In this document: in pieces, positions 27,002 to 37,400 of the stretch
Layout: every line of letters starts with the position of its first letter
Position numbering within the stretch: position 1 is the first letter of the stretch
From: Alteromonas sp. CI.11.F.A3
GTDB lineage: Bacteria; Pseudomonadota; Gammaproteobacteria; Enterobacterales; Alteromonadaceae
Assembly (NCBI RefSeq): GCF_032925565.1
Contig: NZ_CP136708.1
Location: 3,410,001-3,474,000, forward strand
DNA length: 64,000 bases
Reading direction: 5' to 3'
Program-made: the position numbers and the translations under genes
The notes under the pieces: generated by a model
The model's database searches: none
Seen by the model: only the letters and a program-made list of their open reading frames with translations
Told to the model about the DNA's origin: nothing

Positions 27002-27916
27002 ATGACTGCAAGTATCCCGTCTGTTACGCATCTGAAACAACTCGAAGCCGAGAGCATTCAAATTTTCCGTGAAGTTGCTGCGGAATTTGATAATCCGGTC
27101 ATGCTTTACTCTGTCGGAAAAGACTCTTCGGTGTTGTTACATTTAGCGCGCAAAGCTTTTGCCCCAGGTAAAATTCCATTTCCTTTGCTTCACGTAGACA
27201 CTACGTGGAAATTCCAAGAAATGATTGAGTTTCGTGACCAGCAAGCTAAGAAGCATGGTTTCGATCTGCTAGTACACATTAATGAAGAAGGTGTTGAGCA
27301 AGGTGTTGGTCCATTCTCGCATGGTTCAGCAAAGCACACTGACATCATGAAAACGGCCGCACTTAAGCAAGCGTTAAACAAGTACAAGTTTGATGCAGCC
27401 TTTGGTGGTGCACGTCGGGACGAAGAAAAATCTCGTGCAAAAGAGCGTGTTTATTCGTTCCGTGATAGCAACCACCGTTGGGATCCTAAAAACCAACGTC
27501 CTGAGCTTTGGAACATTTACAACTCACAAGTTAACCCAGGTGAAAGCATTCGTGTATTCCCTATGTCTAACTGGACTGAGCTTGATATCTGGCAGTACAT
27601 CTACCTAGAGAACATCGACATTCCTCAGCTTTACTTGTCGAAACCTCGCCCTGTGGTTGAGCGTGATGGTGTATTGATTATGGTTGATGACGAGCGTATG
27701 CCAATGAACGAAGGAGAAACGCCTGAAATGCGTTCAGTACGTTTCCGTACCCTTGGTTGTTACCCATTAACAGGTGCTGTTGAATCGACTGCGGCTACCT
27801 TGCCAGAAGTTATTCAAGAAATGCTACTGACCAAAACTTCCGAGCGTCAAGGCCGCGTGATTGATCACGATAGCTCTGGCTCTATGGAGAAGAAGAAAAT
27901 GGAAGGGTATTTCTAA
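27002..27916 (+). CDS. cysD: Sulfate adenylyltransferase subunit 2 (CysD)
   Basis: 304 residues (E. coli 302). It belongs to the PAPS-reductase/ATP-PPi superfamily, with the PP-loop [17 protein letters not shown] at about 38-54, [22 protein letters not shown], and the C-terminal [16 protein letters not shown]. With CysN it makes adenosine phosphosulfate from sulfate and ATP. It is the first gene of a five-gene sulfate-activation operon, and cysC starts at its last base (TAATG). The 286-base upstream region is AT-rich; I could not confidently place a CysB site. Confidence 0.97.
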   Translation: MTASIPSVTHLKQLEAESIQIFREVAAEFDNPVMLYSVGKDSSVLLHLARKAFAPGKIPFPLLHVDTTWKFQEMIEFRDQQAKKHGFDLLVHINEEGVEQGVGPFSHGSAKHTDIMKTAALKQALNKYKFDAAFGGARRDEEKSRAKERVYSFRDSNHRWDPKNQRPELWNIYNSQVNPGESIRVFPMSNWTELDIWQYIYLENIDIPQLYLSKPRPVVERDGVLIMVDDERMPMNEGETPEMRSVRFRTLGCYPLTGAVESTAATLPEVIQEMLLTKTSERQGRVIDHDSSGSMEKKKMEGYF

Positions 27917-28512
27917 TGGCCACCGACAACGTTGTTTGGCACAAGCATGAGGTGAATAAAACCACCCGCGCTGCAAAGCTGAATCAATCGCCTCGCGTGT
28001 TCTGGCTTACCGGCCTAAGTGGTTCTGGTAAGTCTACTCTGGCCAACTTGCTTGAGAAGAAACTTCACGAGCAAGCCAAGCACACTTACCTATTAGACGG
28101 TGATAACGTGCGTCATGGCTTATGTGGCGACTTGGGCTTTAGCGATAAAGACCGTGTAGAAAATATTCGCAGAATCAGTGAAGTTGCAAAACTGTTTGTT
28201 GATTCTGGCACGCTGGTTTTAACAGCGTTCATCTCTCCTTTTAAAGCGGATCGCGACTACTGTCGTGGCCTTTTAGAAGACGGCGAATTCGTTGAAGTGT
28301 TTATCGACACACCTATCGAAGTGTGCGAAAAGCGCGATCCAAAAGGGCTTTATAAGAAAGCGCGTAGCGGTGAGATTAAAGATTTCACTGGTATCGACTC
28401 TGCTTATGAAGCACCGGAAAAGCCTGAGATACATTTAACGTATCAAGATGAACCTGCAGAGCAAACTGCTGAACGCTTATATGCGTTACTGCAAGAAAAA
28501 GGACTTGTGTAA
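27916..28512 (+). CDS. cysC: Adenylylsulfate kinase (CysC)
   Basis: 198 residues. Walker A is [11 protein letters not shown] (about 33-43); the conserved [21 protein letters not shown] (about 61-81) and the lid motif [18 protein letters not shown] are present. It phosphorylates APS to PAPS. It overlaps cysD and cysQ by one base each (TAATG junctions), implying translational coupling. The serine usually phosphorylated in the family context lies in the normal position (FISPFKADR). Family and pathway assignment are secure. Confidence 0.97.
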   Translation: MATDNVVWHKHEVNKTTRAAKLNQSPRVFWLTGLSGSGKSTLANLLEKKLHEQAKHTYLLDGDNVRHGLCGDLGFSDKDRVENIRRISEVAKLFVDSGTLVLTAFISPFKADRDYCRGLLEDGEFVEVFIDTPIEVCEKRDPKGLYKKARSGEIKDFTGIDSAYEAPEKPEIHLTYQDEPAEQTAERLYALLQEKGLV

Positions 28513-29312
28513 TGGCCCAGGCTAATACAATGACTAATACACTGGCACAGACCATTCTTCGCATTGCTAAAGAAGCAGGCGATAAAATAATGGCGATTTA
28601 CGATAAAGATTTCGCCATTTATGAAAAACAAGATACCAGCCCGTTAACCGAAGCTGACTTAGCGGCGCATAACGTAATTGTTGATGCCCTCGAAAAAGAA
28701 TCTGACCTTCCTATTTTATCGGAAGAATCGGCAGATATTTCATGGGATGAGCGTAAGCAATGGCAATCTTACTGGCTTGTCGACCCACTAGATGGCACGA
28801 AAGAATTCATCAAAAAGAATGGTGAGTTCACAGTAAATATTGCGTTGATTGAAGACGGCAAACCTACGATGGGTGTAGTGTACGCACCAGCACTTAACAA
28901 AAGTTATGTAGGCATTGTGGGTGAAGGCGCATGGACTGAAGTAGACGGCGAATTTACTGCTATATCTGCACGTAAGCACGATGGTGCTGAAGTATGGAAG
29001 ATAGTAGGTAGCCGTTCTCACCAAAGCCCTGAAATTCAAAATCTACTGTCTCAATTAGAGGGTGAAACTGAATTAGTGGCCATGGGAAGTTCATTGAAGT
29101 TATGCCTAGTGGCTGAAGGTGAAGCTCACCTTTATCCTCGTTTAGGCCCTACTTCTGAATGGGACACAGGCGCAGCCCATGCTGTAGCCCTAGCTGCAGG
29201 TGCAAATGTGACTGTGCTAGACCCTAACGATCCGTTAAATGACAACGCCGACGCTCTTACTTACAACCAAAAAGAGTCTGTGTTAAACCCCTTTTTCCTT
29301 GTGAGCGCATAA
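28512..29312 (+). CDS. cysQ: 3'(2'),5'-bisphosphate nucleotidase CysQ
   Basis: 266 residues of the inositol-monophosphatase superfamily. Metal-binding motifs are visible: PILSEES (about 63-69), [13 protein letters not shown] (about 88-100) and, near the C-terminus, [10 protein letters not shown]. It removes the 3' phosphate of PAP, the toxic by-product of PAPS reduction. Its position inside the cys operon between cysC and cysN, rather than elsewhere in the genome as in E. coli, directly links PAP clearance to PAPS production. The start at 28512 overlaps cysC by one base; an internal ATG at codon 7 is an alternative. Confidence 0.94.
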   Translation: MAQANTMTNTLAQTILRIAKEAGDKIMAIYDKDFAIYEKQDTSPLTEADLAAHNVIVDALEKESDLPILSEESADISWDERKQWQSYWLVDPLDGTKEFIKKNGEFTVNIALIEDGKPTMGVVYAPALNKSYVGIVGEGAWTEVDGEFTAISARKHDGAEVWKIVGSRSHQSPEIQNLLSQLEGETELVAMGSSLKLCLVAEGEAHLYPRLGPTSEWDTGAAHAVALAAGANVTVLDPNDPLNDNADALTYNQKESVLNPFFLVSA

Positions 29313-29313
29313 C

Positions 29314-30729
29314 ATGAACAACGAAAACAATTTATTAAAGCAAGACATACTGTCTTACCTTGAGCAGCACGAACAAAAAGACATGCTACGTTTCCTTACA
29401 TGCGGAAGTGTAGATGACGGTAAAAGTACCCTAATCGGTCGCTTACTTCATGATTCTAAAATGATTTATGAAGACCAACTTGCTGCGATTACTAAAGACA
29501 GCAAAAAATCAGGTACTACTGGTGAGAAAGTCGATTTAGCCTTATTGGTTGATGGCCTTCAATCAGAGCGTGAGCAAGGTATTACGATTGACGTAGCATA
29601 CCGTTACTTCTCTACCGACAAGCGTAAGTTTATTATTGCTGATACTCCAGGGCATGAACAGTACACACGTAACATGGTAACTGGCGCATCTACTTGCGAC
29701 CTTGCCATCATTCTTGTCGATGCTCGCGGCGGTGTAAAAGTACAGACTAAACGTCACTCATTCCTAGTATCTTTGTTAGGCATTAAGCACGTTATTGTTG
29801 CTATCAACAAAATGGACTTAATGGATTACTCTGAAGAAGTGTACAACCAGATCAAGCAAGACTATCTGAAGTTTTCCGAGCAATTGGATATTCCAGATAT
29901 TCAATTCGTACCACTTTCTGCACTTGAAGGTGACAACGTAGTAAACGTGAGCGAACACACACCATGGTTCGATGGCATTCCGCTTATGCAAATGCTAGAG
30001 AACACGAAAATTGGTGAGGACGATAATCATGATGATTTCCGTTTCCCTGTTCAATACGTTAATCGTCCTAACCTAGATTTTCGTGGGTTTGCCGGTACGG
30101 TTGTATCTGGTCAAATTGAACCAGGCGATGAAGTCACAGCCCTTCCTTCTGGAAAAACGTCGAAAGTAAAATCGATTGTGACTTTTGAAGGTGATCAAGA
30201 GCGTGCTTATGTACCTCAAGCGGTTACCCTTACACTGGAAGATGAAATTGATATTTCACGTGGCGACATGATTGTAAAATCAGGCAACTTGCCACTACTT
30301 TCTACTCAATTTAAAACGCATTTGGTATGGATGGACGAAGAGCCACTTATGCCAAACAAGCAGTTCTTGTTTAAGTTTGCGACCAAGTCAACGACAGGTG
30401 TTGTGTCTCATATCGATAACCAAATTGATGTGAACACCCTTGAAGAAAAAGATGCGATGCACCTTAACTTGAATGAAATTGGTGTGGTAGATGTGAAATT
30501 TACCCAAACCGTAGCGTGCGACCCATACAAGCGTAACCGCCCTACGGGTTCTTTCATCGTTATTGATCGCATGACTAACAGTACTGTTGGTGCTGGTATG
30601 ATCATTGATGAACTTGCTAAAGATGCACAACACGCTTCTCCAGACTTCTCAGAGTTTGAATTAGAGTTTAATGCGCTAGTACGTAAGCACTTCCCTCATT
30701 GGAGCGCTGTGGACATTAGCAAGCTGTAA
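29314..30729 (+). CDS. cysN: Sulfate adenylyltransferase subunit 1 (CysN), GTPase
   Basis: 471 residues (E. coli 475). It is an EF-Tu-like GTPase with G1 GSVDDGKST (about 32-40), the switch region [15 protein letters not shown]3 [12 protein letters not shown], and G4 NKMD. Beta-barrel domains follow. It couples GTP hydrolysis to APS synthesis by CysD. Only one base separates it from cysQ. No fused APS-kinase domain is present, consistent with the separate cysC in the operon. Confidence 0.97.
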   Translation: MNNENNLLKQDILSYLEQHEQKDMLRFLTCGSVDDGKSTLIGRLLHDSKMIYEDQLAAITKDSKKSGTTGEKVDLALLVDGLQSEREQGITIDVAYRYFSTDKRKFIIADTPGHEQYTRNMVTGASTCDLAIILVDARGGVKVQTKRHSFLVSLLGIKHVIVAINKMDLMDYSEEVYNQIKQDYLKFSEQLDIPDIQFVPLSALEGDNVVNVSEHTPWFDGIPLMQMLENTKIGEDDNHDDFRFPVQYVNRPNLDFRGFAGTVVSGQIEPGDEVTALPSGKTSKVKSIVTFEGDQERAYVPQAVTLTLEDEIDISRGDMIVKSGNLPLLSTQFKTHLVWMDEEPLMPNKQFLFKFATKSTTGVVSHIDNQIDVNTLEEKDAMHLNLNEIGVVDVKFTQTVACDPYKRNRPTGSFIVIDRMTNSTVGAGMIIDELAKDAQHASPDFSEFELEFNALVRKHFPHWSAVDISKL

Positions 30730-30748
30730 AAGCAGGACTGGAAAATAT

Positions 30749-32479
30749 ATGGATATTAACCAGTTTATCGTGCTGGCGATTTTCGCCAGCACGATTTTTG
30801 CGCTGATTTTTTCAAATCAGCGCCCGTCTACTGTTTTTTCAGGCGCCGTGTTATTACTATTGGTTTCACAACAATTGTCACTTGATGACATTTTGTTGAA
30901 CCTAACCAACAAAGGGTTAATCACCCTTGTCTTGCTGCTGCTCGTCAGTAGTGCAATAGACAAAACTGCGTTAATAAAGCGTATTGGTAGAAAACTCGTG
31001 AGTACAAGCTTCTCTAAGTCGTATTGGAAACTGTTTTCACTCACCTTTGTGTCATCCGCGCTGTTAAACAATACCGCTATAGTGGCCAGCCTTATAGGGC
31101 CCATTAAACAAAACCAATACCACCCTGCCTCCCGCTTACTTATTCCGCTTTCTTATGCTGCCATACTCGGTGGAACAGTTACCTTAATTGGTACCTCGAC
31201 TAACCTGATTGTAGATAGCTTTTTACAAGAACATGGCCACCCTGGTTTTAACTTTTTTGACTTCACCTTATACGGTTTAGTCGCAGGTTTAAGCTGTGGT
31301 GTACTCATGTTTGTGCTTACGCCATTACTGCCTAATATTGCAAACAAGAATGACAACTACCAAGAGTACATGGTTGAAGCGAAGGTAAATGTAGGTTCAG
31401 AGCTCATTGGCAAAACCGTTGAGCAAAACCACCTTCGTAACTTACCTGAGTTATTTTTGGTTGAAGTGGTTCGCGACGGGAATCTAATTTCTCCCGTTGG
31501 TCCTGACTTAGTGATTGCAGAAAACGATAAACTTATCTTTACTGGCAATGTGCAAAAACTTGATAACTTAAGCCACATAAAAGGGTTAACCACCTTTGCA
31601 GAAACCGACGGCATTTTGCGAGAAAGCTTAACCGAAGTGGTGGTAGCAAACCGCGCTCAAATTATCGGACAAACCATTAAAAACCTCGGTTTTAGAGCAT
31701 TGTTCGATTCGGCCGTAGTGGCTATTCGCCGTGACGGCGAACAGCTGTCAGGTAAGTTGGGTGAAATAAAACTGAAAGCAGGTGATTTTCTATTACTTGC
31801 CGCTGGGCCAGATTTCAACACTCGACAAAATTTAAGCAAGAACTTCTTTATATTGTCTGAGCAAAAAATCTCTCGTCCGTTAACTAACCGGCAAGAATGG
31901 ATAACCTTAGGCGGGTTTCTAACTGTGGTGACGTTAGCCGCGGCTGATATTATTTCACTCGCGATGGGTCTGCTATTTTTAGCTGCCGTATTGATTGGTT
32001 CTAAGGTAACAAACAACGGTGAGATGAAGCGAAATTTACCGCTCAACCTAATTATCGTGATTGTTGGAGCATTAAGCTTAGCCACGTCGTTAGAGTCTTC
32101 AGGGGTTATTGCCATTTCTACTGCGCAGTTAATTCCGTATTTGGCCGACACCGACTGGTTTATTGCGTTAATCGTGGTGTATTTGACTACCTTACTGTTA
32201 ACGGAATTTGTGACCAATAACGCAGCTGCTGCGCTTATGTTCCCTTTTGCTTATGGACTGGTTGAAATCATAGGCGCACCGCTTATGCCATTCGCATTGG
32301 CCGTTGCCTTTGCGGCAAGTGCTAGCTTTATATCGCCGTTTGGATACCAAACTAACTTATTGGTATTTAATGCCGCTAATTATAAATTTAGCCACTTTAT
32401 TCGAATAGGGTTACCTATCTCGTTACTGTATAGCGCTATCGTGCTCTGCTTATTGAACTTAACGTATCTAAGTCATTAA
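30749..32479 (+). CDS. SLC13-type permease with two RCK (TrkA-C) domains, probable sulfate importer
   Basis: 576 residues. About five membrane helices lie in residues 5-190. Two soluble TrkA_C-like modules follow (about 203-290 and 296-370; TELVGKTVEQNHL-like and GQTIKNLGFRALFDSAVVAIRR). A second membrane half (about 380-575) contains TNNAAAALMFPFAYGLVE. This is the DASS/SLC13 architecture of the type seen beside cys genes in Vibrio and Shewanella. It starts 19 bases after cysN, so it should be co-transcribed, and its likely substrate is sulfate. Substrate assignment is inference from context only. A strong terminator follows. Confidence 0.88.
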   Translation: MDINQFIVLAIFASTIFALIFSNQRPSTVFSGAVLLLLVSQQLSLDDILLNLTNKGLITLVLLLLVSSAIDKTALIKRIGRKLVSTSFSKSYWKLFSLTFVSSALLNNTAIVASLIGPIKQNQYHPASRLLIPLSYAAILGGTVTLIGTSTNLIVDSFLQEHGHPGFNFFDFTLYGLVAGLSCGVLMFVLTPLLPNIANKNDNYQEYMVEAKVNVGSELIGKTVEQNHLRNLPELFLVEVVRDGNLISPVGPDLVIAENDKLIFTGNVQKLDNLSHIKGLTTFAETDGILRESLTEVVVANRAQIIGQTIKNLGFRALFDSAVVAIRRDGEQLSGKLGEIKLKAGDFLLLAAGPDFNTRQNLSKNFFILSEQKISRPLTNRQEWITLGGFLTVVTLAAADIISLAMGLLFLAAVLIGSKVTNNGEMKRNLPLNLIIVIVGALSLATSLESSGVIAISTAQLIPYLADTDWFIALIVVYLTTLLLTEFVTNNAAAALMFPFAYGLVEIIGAPLMPFALAVAFAASASFISPFGYQTNLLVFNAANYKFSHFIRIGLPISLLYSAIVLCLLNLTYLSH

Positions 32480-32520
32480 CAGGTAAGCACGCGATTGACG
32501 AGGTATAGTCGTCATTAAAG

Positions 32521-32551
32521 GGCCAGTATTTATCCAATACTGGCCTTTTTT
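32521..32551 (+). terminator. Intrinsic terminator of the cys operon
   Basis: A perfect ten-base stem, GGCCAGTATT/AATACTGGCC, with a five-base loop and six T. Confidence 0.95.
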
Positions 32552-32714
32552 ATATTTGCGGCATTACTGTAAGCACAAATAAGTCCCTCTACTACGCATT
32601 CGACACAAGTTTTTACTAAAAACAGGTACAGTTCTTTAAGCAGCGCCTGTACTTAGCTTCGCTATATCAGTAACCTAAACAAAACTAATATAATATTTTA
32701 TCTCGGAGCAACGG

Positions 32715-33416
32715 ATGCATTCAGTATCAAACCCCTTTCAAGCGTGTAACGATATATTCTTTCGGCCTAATGGCGTATTTAAAGCTGTTGGTGAAAAAAA
32801 CAACTGGAGTTGGTTTCCTTTTATTATTGTTATGATGATAACGTTGGCGTCTCAATATTTGTACGTAAACTTCGTTGATATTGAATGGTTTGCAAATATT
32901 AACATTGCCGCTCAAGATGCAATGAGTCCGGCAGAAGAAGACCAAATGCGCGCCTTCTTCACTAGAAACACCCTCATGCTTTCCCAGTTAATAGGTGCAT
33001 TCTTTGCACTTACCGTGGTGAACGCTATTTTTGCCGTTTATTTAAATTTAACAACACGCAGTGACGACAGTCATGTTTTCGGCTTTACGGATTGGTATGG
33101 CTTTACGTGGTGGGTATCTATGCCTTACGTGGTAACGGGTCTTATTGCTGCTGCACTTATTATGTTTGCGGGCGATCACCAAATATCCCCTGCCATACTT
33201 GCTCCCCTGTCACTTTCTTACATACTAGGTATTGAAATGACATCACCATGGTTCGCGTTTGCCCAAGCTATTCGCGTTGAGTTGTTTTGGACTATCTACC
33301 TTACGATGGTAGGCATCACTCAATGGACCTCATTCTCTACGAAAAAGGCAGCAATTATTGCTTCCGCTCCCTACGCTGTGATTTACGGTATTTGGGGTGT
33401 TTTCGCACTTATTTAA
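32715..33416 (+). CDS. Yip1-like multi-pass inner-membrane protein
   Basis: 233 residues with about five or six hydrophobic helices (first at about 32-52, then 80-105, 130-160, 165-185 and 195-233). The opening, NPFQACNDIFFRPNGVFKAV, resembles the pattern before the first helix of bacterial Yip1-domain proteins. A CGGAG Shine-Dalgarno precedes the ATG. Such proteins are conserved in Alteromonadales without a clear function. It is the only gene of its transcription unit, converging on the DUF3025 gene across a shared hairpin. The family call is moderate. Confidence 0.7.
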   Translation: MHSVSNPFQACNDIFFRPNGVFKAVGEKNNWSWFPFIIVMMITLASQYLYVNFVDIEWFANINIAAQDAMSPAEEDQMRAFFTRNTLMLSQLIGAFFALTVVNAIFAVYLNLTTRSDDSHVFGFTDWYGFTWWVSMPYVVTGLIAAALIMFAGDHQISPAILAPLSLSYILGIEMTSPWFAFAQAIRVELFWTIYLTMVGITQWTSFSTKKAAIIASAPYAVIYGIWGVFALI

Positions 33417-33436
33417 GCTCTACACCATTTTCAATT

Positions 33437-33469
33437 CACTTCTTACACCTAAGCTTGGTGTAGGAAGTG
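33437..33469. terminator. Shared hairpin between convergent genes
   Basis: CACTTC-T-TACACC pairs with GGTGTA-G-GAAGTG around a short loop, interrupted by one mismatch. It lies between the ends of the Yip1-like and DUF3025 genes. It has no clear T-run on either side, so it may be a bidirectional or 3'-stabilising structure. Confidence 0.55.
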
Positions 33470-33472
33470 AGT

Positions 33473-34357
33473 TCAAACCGTCGTTATGTCGAAAAGCGGT
33501 AACTGAATAGAAGGTTTTGCTCCCGGCCTCAAAGGCCTAAAGTACTCGCTATTGTTATAGAAATTTTCATCTTGTTCTTCGTACCACCCTGGTACACCTA
33601 GCAAAGGAATAGGTTTTAGTAGCGGAGATTTGTTAAACGCATCAAGCTCAGTGATACGTTTCACCAATGATTTGTCTACCTCTTCGCGTTGCTGCCATTG
33701 ATTCATACCACTAAACCCTTTAGGCACACTCACTGCCAACCACTTCCCCGTAAGCCCGATAAAAGGCGAAAGCATCATTTCAAGGTTTGCATGCCCGAAA
33801 ATAAAGGGGGTTATGTGGGTTCCCCACTCGTGCCTATGGGTTAAAAAGCTATCCTGCCATTGATGTTGGGCTAACATATTCAGCAACATGTTTGATTTAT
33901 AAGCATCCCCTTCTTCCAGCGCGAGTACCACGCCGCATTCATCAAAGTGCGTAATACGATTTCGCCGCTCAGTTCTTGGGTGTGTGCCATGGTGTGCAAT
34001 ATCTTGCATATGCAGGGTATTCAATAACGCTTTTGTGGCGGGAAATTGAATCCAGATAAGCGCATTGAACAAATCATGCCAGCTATTTTCACGAGTGGGT
34101 ATACTGTTGTCGCTCGCGATTATTTCTTCATAGTAACGACTGTGGTTTGGGTCACTTTGCTTATCAAGATCCCCTTGCGCTACAAACACAGGGCCCTGCC
34201 ATTGGGGCTGAAATGCTTCACGTAAATGGTTAATCCTTGCAGCGCTAGGAAAAACAGTGTCGTCTAATAACATGAATTCATTCAACAGTGTATGTACTGG
34301 TAAAGACGCATTATCTTGAATATGGTGTTTACACCAAGGAGTAACAGGTATTGGCAT
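33473..34357 (-). CDS. DUF3025 domain protein
   Basis: 294 residues. The family signature NSWHDLFNALIWIQFPATKALLN lies at about 91-113 and is followed by the conserved RRNRITHFDECGVVL at about 131-145. No signal peptide or membrane helix is seen, so it is probably cytosolic. The start ATG at 34357 lies 70 bases from the start of the divergent M28 lipoprotein gene, so the two promoters share a short region. The family is widespread in Gammaproteobacteria and Betaproteobacteria with no established function, and I assign none. Confidence 0.85.
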   Translation of the reverse strand: MPIPVTPWCKHHIQDNASLPVHTLLNEFMLLDDTVFPSAARINHLREAFQPQWQGPVFVAQGDLDKQSDPNHSRYYEEIIASDNSIPTRENSWHDLFNALIWIQFPATKALLNTLHMQDIAHHGTHPRTERRNRITHFDECGVVLALEEGDAYKSNMLLNMLAQHQWQDSFLTHRHEWGTHITPFIFGHANLEMMLSPFIGLTGKWLAVSVPKGFSGMNQWQQREEVDKSLVKRITELDAFNKSPLLKPIPLLGVPGWYEEQDENFYNNSEYFRPLRPGAKPSIQLPLFDITTV

Positions 34358-34426
34358 ACTTAATATTGGTTCATCTTAAGGTTTTCTCTATACTGGGCGG
34401 TATTGTAGAGCAAACAGAGACTAACA

Positions 34427-36109
34427 ATGAAAAAAATGTTTTTGCCCTTGCTGGTAACTGCCGTATCAGCGGTAAGTGCTTGCAGCCCCAATAACGCGCC
34501 TGAAAATGCGCTTGATAACGACTTAGCCCAATCTGAAACTCAAAAAACGAATATCGCGACTAACTTCGACTCAGTTTACGCCAGCATTTCAGATGCAGAT
34601 ATTCGCGAACCATTAAAAATACTGTCATCTGACGAATTTGAAGGCCGCTTGCCCACCACCATCGGTGAAACAAAAACGCTGGATTATCTCACTCGAGAAT
34701 TTGAAAAAGCAGGGTTGTCACCGGGTAACGGCGATAGCTACCTTCAGAAAGTAGCATTAATGGAAATTAGCGCTAACCCTGAAATGACCATGACGATTGG
34801 TGACAATAGCTTTTCGTATAAAGAAGACATGGTTGCGTCATCTAAGCGCGAGCAAGAAACCGTATCACTTGAGAATTCAGAACTGGTATTTGTTGGCTAC
34901 GGTGTTAACGCACCTGAATACGACTGGAACGATTATGAAGGCTTAGATGTTACCGGCAAAACCGTAGTGATATTGGTGAACGACCCAGGTTTCGAAAACC
35001 CTGAGAGCGGAAAGTTCCAAGGCACGACGATGACCTACTATGGCCGCTGGAGTTACAAGTATGAAGAAGCTAGCCGTCAAGGCGCTGCTGGCGCGCTAAT
35101 TGTTCACGAAACCGCCCCAGCCTCTTACGGTTGGTCAGTAGTAGCGAATAGCTGGAGTGGCCCACAGTATGGGTTAGTATCTAAAGACAAAGGTGCTAGT
35201 CGTGTTGCTGTTGAAGGTTGGTTAACGCTAAGCGCCGCTGAAAAAGTGTTCGCAGATGCAGGCTTTAATTTTCAAGAAGAAAAGAACCAAGCCAAGCTTG
35301 GGCCTTATCATAAAGCAATGGATATTAATGCATCAGTAACCGTGCAAAACACGTTTAAAAAATCTGAAAGTCACAATGTTATTGCCACGCTACCTGGTTC
35401 AGAGCTACCAAACGAGCATGTTATTTACACCGCGCACTGGGATCATTTAGGAAAAGATGAAACCAAAGAAGGCGACAATATTTACAATGGTGCACACGAT
35501 AACGCCACAGGAAGCGCTGCTATTTTGGCAATGGCTAAAGCCTACGCTAACTTAGATATTGCGCCGAAGCGTTCTGTATCGTTTTTAATAGTAACAGCCG
35601 AAGAACAAGGTTTGTTGGGCAGTAAATACTATGCAGACAACGCCGTTATCCCATTGGAAGATACGGTGGCCAATATCAATATGGATGCCATGAACGTACT
35701 TGGGAAGACTAAGAACGTTGCCGTGGTAGGTATGGGTAAGTCAGACTTAGAAGATTACCTTAAAACTGCTGCTGATAAACAAGGTAGAACCCTCACTCAG
35801 GAAGACCGCCCGGAAGCAGGTTATTACTATCGCTCTGACCACTTCAGCTTTGCGAAAAAAGGCGTGCCTGCACTTTATGCAGAAGGGGGTAATGAGCCTG
35901 CTGACGAGGCAACGGCTAAATACCGTAAACGCATGAATGTAATTGTCACGGGCTGTTATCACCAAGTGTGTGACCAATACCGTGACGATTGGGATTTAAG
36001 CGGCATTGTACAAGACACCCAATTATTGTTCGATGTAGGTTTTAACGTTGCTAACGCTAAGCAGTGGCCAGCCTGGAAAGAAACCAGCGAGTTTCAGCGT
36101 AATAATTGA
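34427..36109 (+). CDS. M28 family zinc aminopeptidase, lipoprotein, with PA-domain insert
   Basis: 560 residues. The lipobox ends in Cys19 (AVSAC). A protease-associated domain (about 150-270, with GAAGALIVHETAPASYGW) precedes the peptidase core. Zinc and catalytic ligands are visible in order: HWDHLG (His about 337), HDNATGSA (Asp about 357), AEEQGLLGSKYYA, INMDAMN and SDHFSFAKKGVP. This is the classic M28 ligand set. It cleaves N-terminal residues or dipeptides from peptides, here anchored to the envelope. It is a single-gene unit with its own terminator. Confidence 0.94.
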   Translation: MKKMFLPLLVTAVSAVSACSPNNAPENALDNDLAQSETQKTNIATNFDSVYASISDADIREPLKILSSDEFEGRLPTTIGETKTLDYLTREFEKAGLSPGNGDSYLQKVALMEISANPEMTMTIGDNSFSYKEDMVASSKREQETVSLENSELVFVGYGVNAPEYDWNDYEGLDVTGKTVVILVNDPGFENPESGKFQGTTMTYYGRWSYKYEEASRQGAAGALIVHETAPASYGWSVVANSWSGPQYGLVSKDKGASRVAVEGWLTLSAAEKVFADAGFNFQEEKNQAKLGPYHKAMDINASVTVQNTFKKSESHNVIATLPGSELPNEHVIYTAHWDHLGKDETKEGDNIYNGAHDNATGSAAILAMAKAYANLDIAPKRSVSFLIVTAEEQGLLGSKYYADNAVIPLEDTVANINMDAMNVLGKTKNVAVVGMGKSDLEDYLKTAADKQGRTLTQEDRPEAGYYYRSDHFSFAKKGVPALYAEGGNEPADEATAKYRKRMNVIVTGCYHQVCDQYRDDWDLSGIVQDTQLLFDVGFNVANAKQWPAWKETSEFQRNN

Positions 36110-36141
36110 GTTTTAGACTCAGATAACACAAACATGTAATA

Positions 36142-36173
36142 AAAATAAGCCCTGTTAAAACAGGGCTTATTTA
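36142..36173 (+). terminator. Intrinsic terminator of the M28 lipoprotein gene
   Basis: Stem AAATAAGCCCTGTT/AACAGGGCTTATTT, 14 pairs, with a tiny loop. The A/T flanks on both sides suggest it could serve both strands. Confidence 0.85.
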
Positions 36174-36200
36174 TTGCTATTTATTGCTAATTATTGCTAA
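36171..36200. repeat. Three tandem copies of a 10-base unit TTATTGCTAA
   Basis: TTATTGCTAT, TTATTGCTAA and TTATTGCTAA occur back to back just after the terminator, differing at one position. It is short and in non-coding DNA between convergent genes; no function is evident. Confidence 0.8.
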
Positions 36201-36226
36201 TAACAATGCGCGTTATATCGTGCTTC

Positions 36227-37009
36227 TTACATGAACAACCCTTTAAGTTCTTCAGCCCCAAAGGTCGCTATTTCAAACGCAATCAAGATAATAATTATCC
36301 ATTCCAAGAACGATGAATGTTTATGATTTAATTCTTCTGCCAGCATCTCGAACAGCTCATGAATAACATTTAGCTTGTTTGAAAGCACATCTACCCTAGG
36401 GCGAATATCTAAATATCGCGCCGTGGCATTATAAGCATGTTCATATTCGGGGTATTCCCAAAAGAACTCTGGCGTATCAAGCAACCCGTAATGCAAAAAG
36501 ATGTCACTTTTGGTACTAAACAAGTGCCCACGTATTTTTGCCAACGCGGGGCGACGTAACGTTATCTTGCCCGTTTCGGCCAACGCTTTCGGCAAATACG
36601 CATAGCGAGTAATCGTATCTTGCGCTTTATGCTCGTATTCATTGAGCTTAATTGACTGGGCTAACCCATGGCTGATTGATAGCCGAAGTAATGGATCGTC
36701 AATCGATAGGGTTATTAGGTCCCGTTGCAGCCTAAGCACATCGCTTGTAAACGCAAATTGTAGATGCTCTTGGTGAATACCAGACAATAATTTAGGGCTC
36801 ACCTGTAACCTATTTAATAAGGCAACACGCTCTTCTTCTACCACGCCCCAAAAAACCACCACACCATACTCGAAAAGCCAAGCTTCACCGCCTGTCACTT
36901 CAATGTGCATGGCATCACGATAGCGCGAACCCTGAACACTTGCGTCCATTTGAAGGCTATCTACATCAGGAATAACATATACCGAAACTCGGTCGTTTGA
37001 AAATTGCAT
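36227..37009 (-). CDS. RMD1/DUF155 family membrane-anchored protein
   Basis: 260 residues from the ATG at 37009. The open frame runs to 37072 (TTG), but the extra 21 residues have no Shine-Dalgarno and look unlike the family. The DUF155 signature is GEAWLFEYGVVVFWGV (about 37-52) followed by conserved helices such as RYLDIRPRVDVLSNKLNVIHELFEML (split here over about 198-223). The very C-terminus is a hydrophobic helix (FLEWIIIILIAFEIATF). The family includes yeast RMD1 and mitochondrial RMND1; bacterial members are of unknown role. A cytosolic body with a C-terminal anchor is inferred. Confidence 0.85.
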   Translation of the reverse strand: MQFSNDRVSVYVIPDVDSLQMDASVQGSRYRDAMHIEVTGGEAWLFEYGVVVFWGVVEEERVALLNRLQVSPKLLSGIHQEHLQFAFTSDVLRLQRDLITLSIDDPLLRLSISHGLAQSIKLNEYEHKAQDTITRYAYLPKALAETGKITLRRPALAKIRGHLFSTKSDIFLHYGLLDTPEFFWEYPEYEHAYNATARYLDIRPRVDVLSNKLNVIHELFEMLAEELNHKHSSFLEWIIIILIAFEIATFGAEELKGLFM

Positions 37010-37400
37010 ACCCTTTACCAGGTGTTGAAAAAACCGGCAGATTATGCGCTCAAAGGAGGTAAAGAGATACAAATATAAATTATTTATTATCAGTAAGTTA
37101 TAAAATATATTTTGATATAGATATAGTGAGATAAAACTGCATTCTGCCTACTATTTGCACTACCTTTTTTCTGTTGCACCTACTAACAGCTAAACTTTCA
37201 CCCAAGAACCACGAGTTTTGGAATAACAATTTCCATTTTCTCATCATATTGTACTTGCAATTTCCTGTCAGACTGGCACATTCAAGGCATGCGAAAGCGC
37301 GATTAAAAAAAACAACAATACCTTCGCCAACTCGTTCGCGAGTACCCGACAGAAAAAACCTCAATTATTTTTCAACAAGTGAACAGAGAGAATCCGTTTT
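37010..37400. other. AT-rich divergent intergenic region between RMD1-like gene and asnB
   Basis: 391 bases with no convincing ORF in either strand. It must hold the promoters of both flanking genes. I could not place -35/-10 elements with confidence, but a GAGAG motif 14 bases before the asnB ATG is the likely ribosome site. The plus-strand AAAGGAGGT near 37052 is not followed by a usable start codon in the window. Confidence 0.6.

Noticed and set aside
31657-32217. Antisense 186-residue open frame within the SLC13 permease gene
   Set aside because: No Shine-Dalgarno or fold pattern; it mirrors codon bias of the real gene on the other strand.
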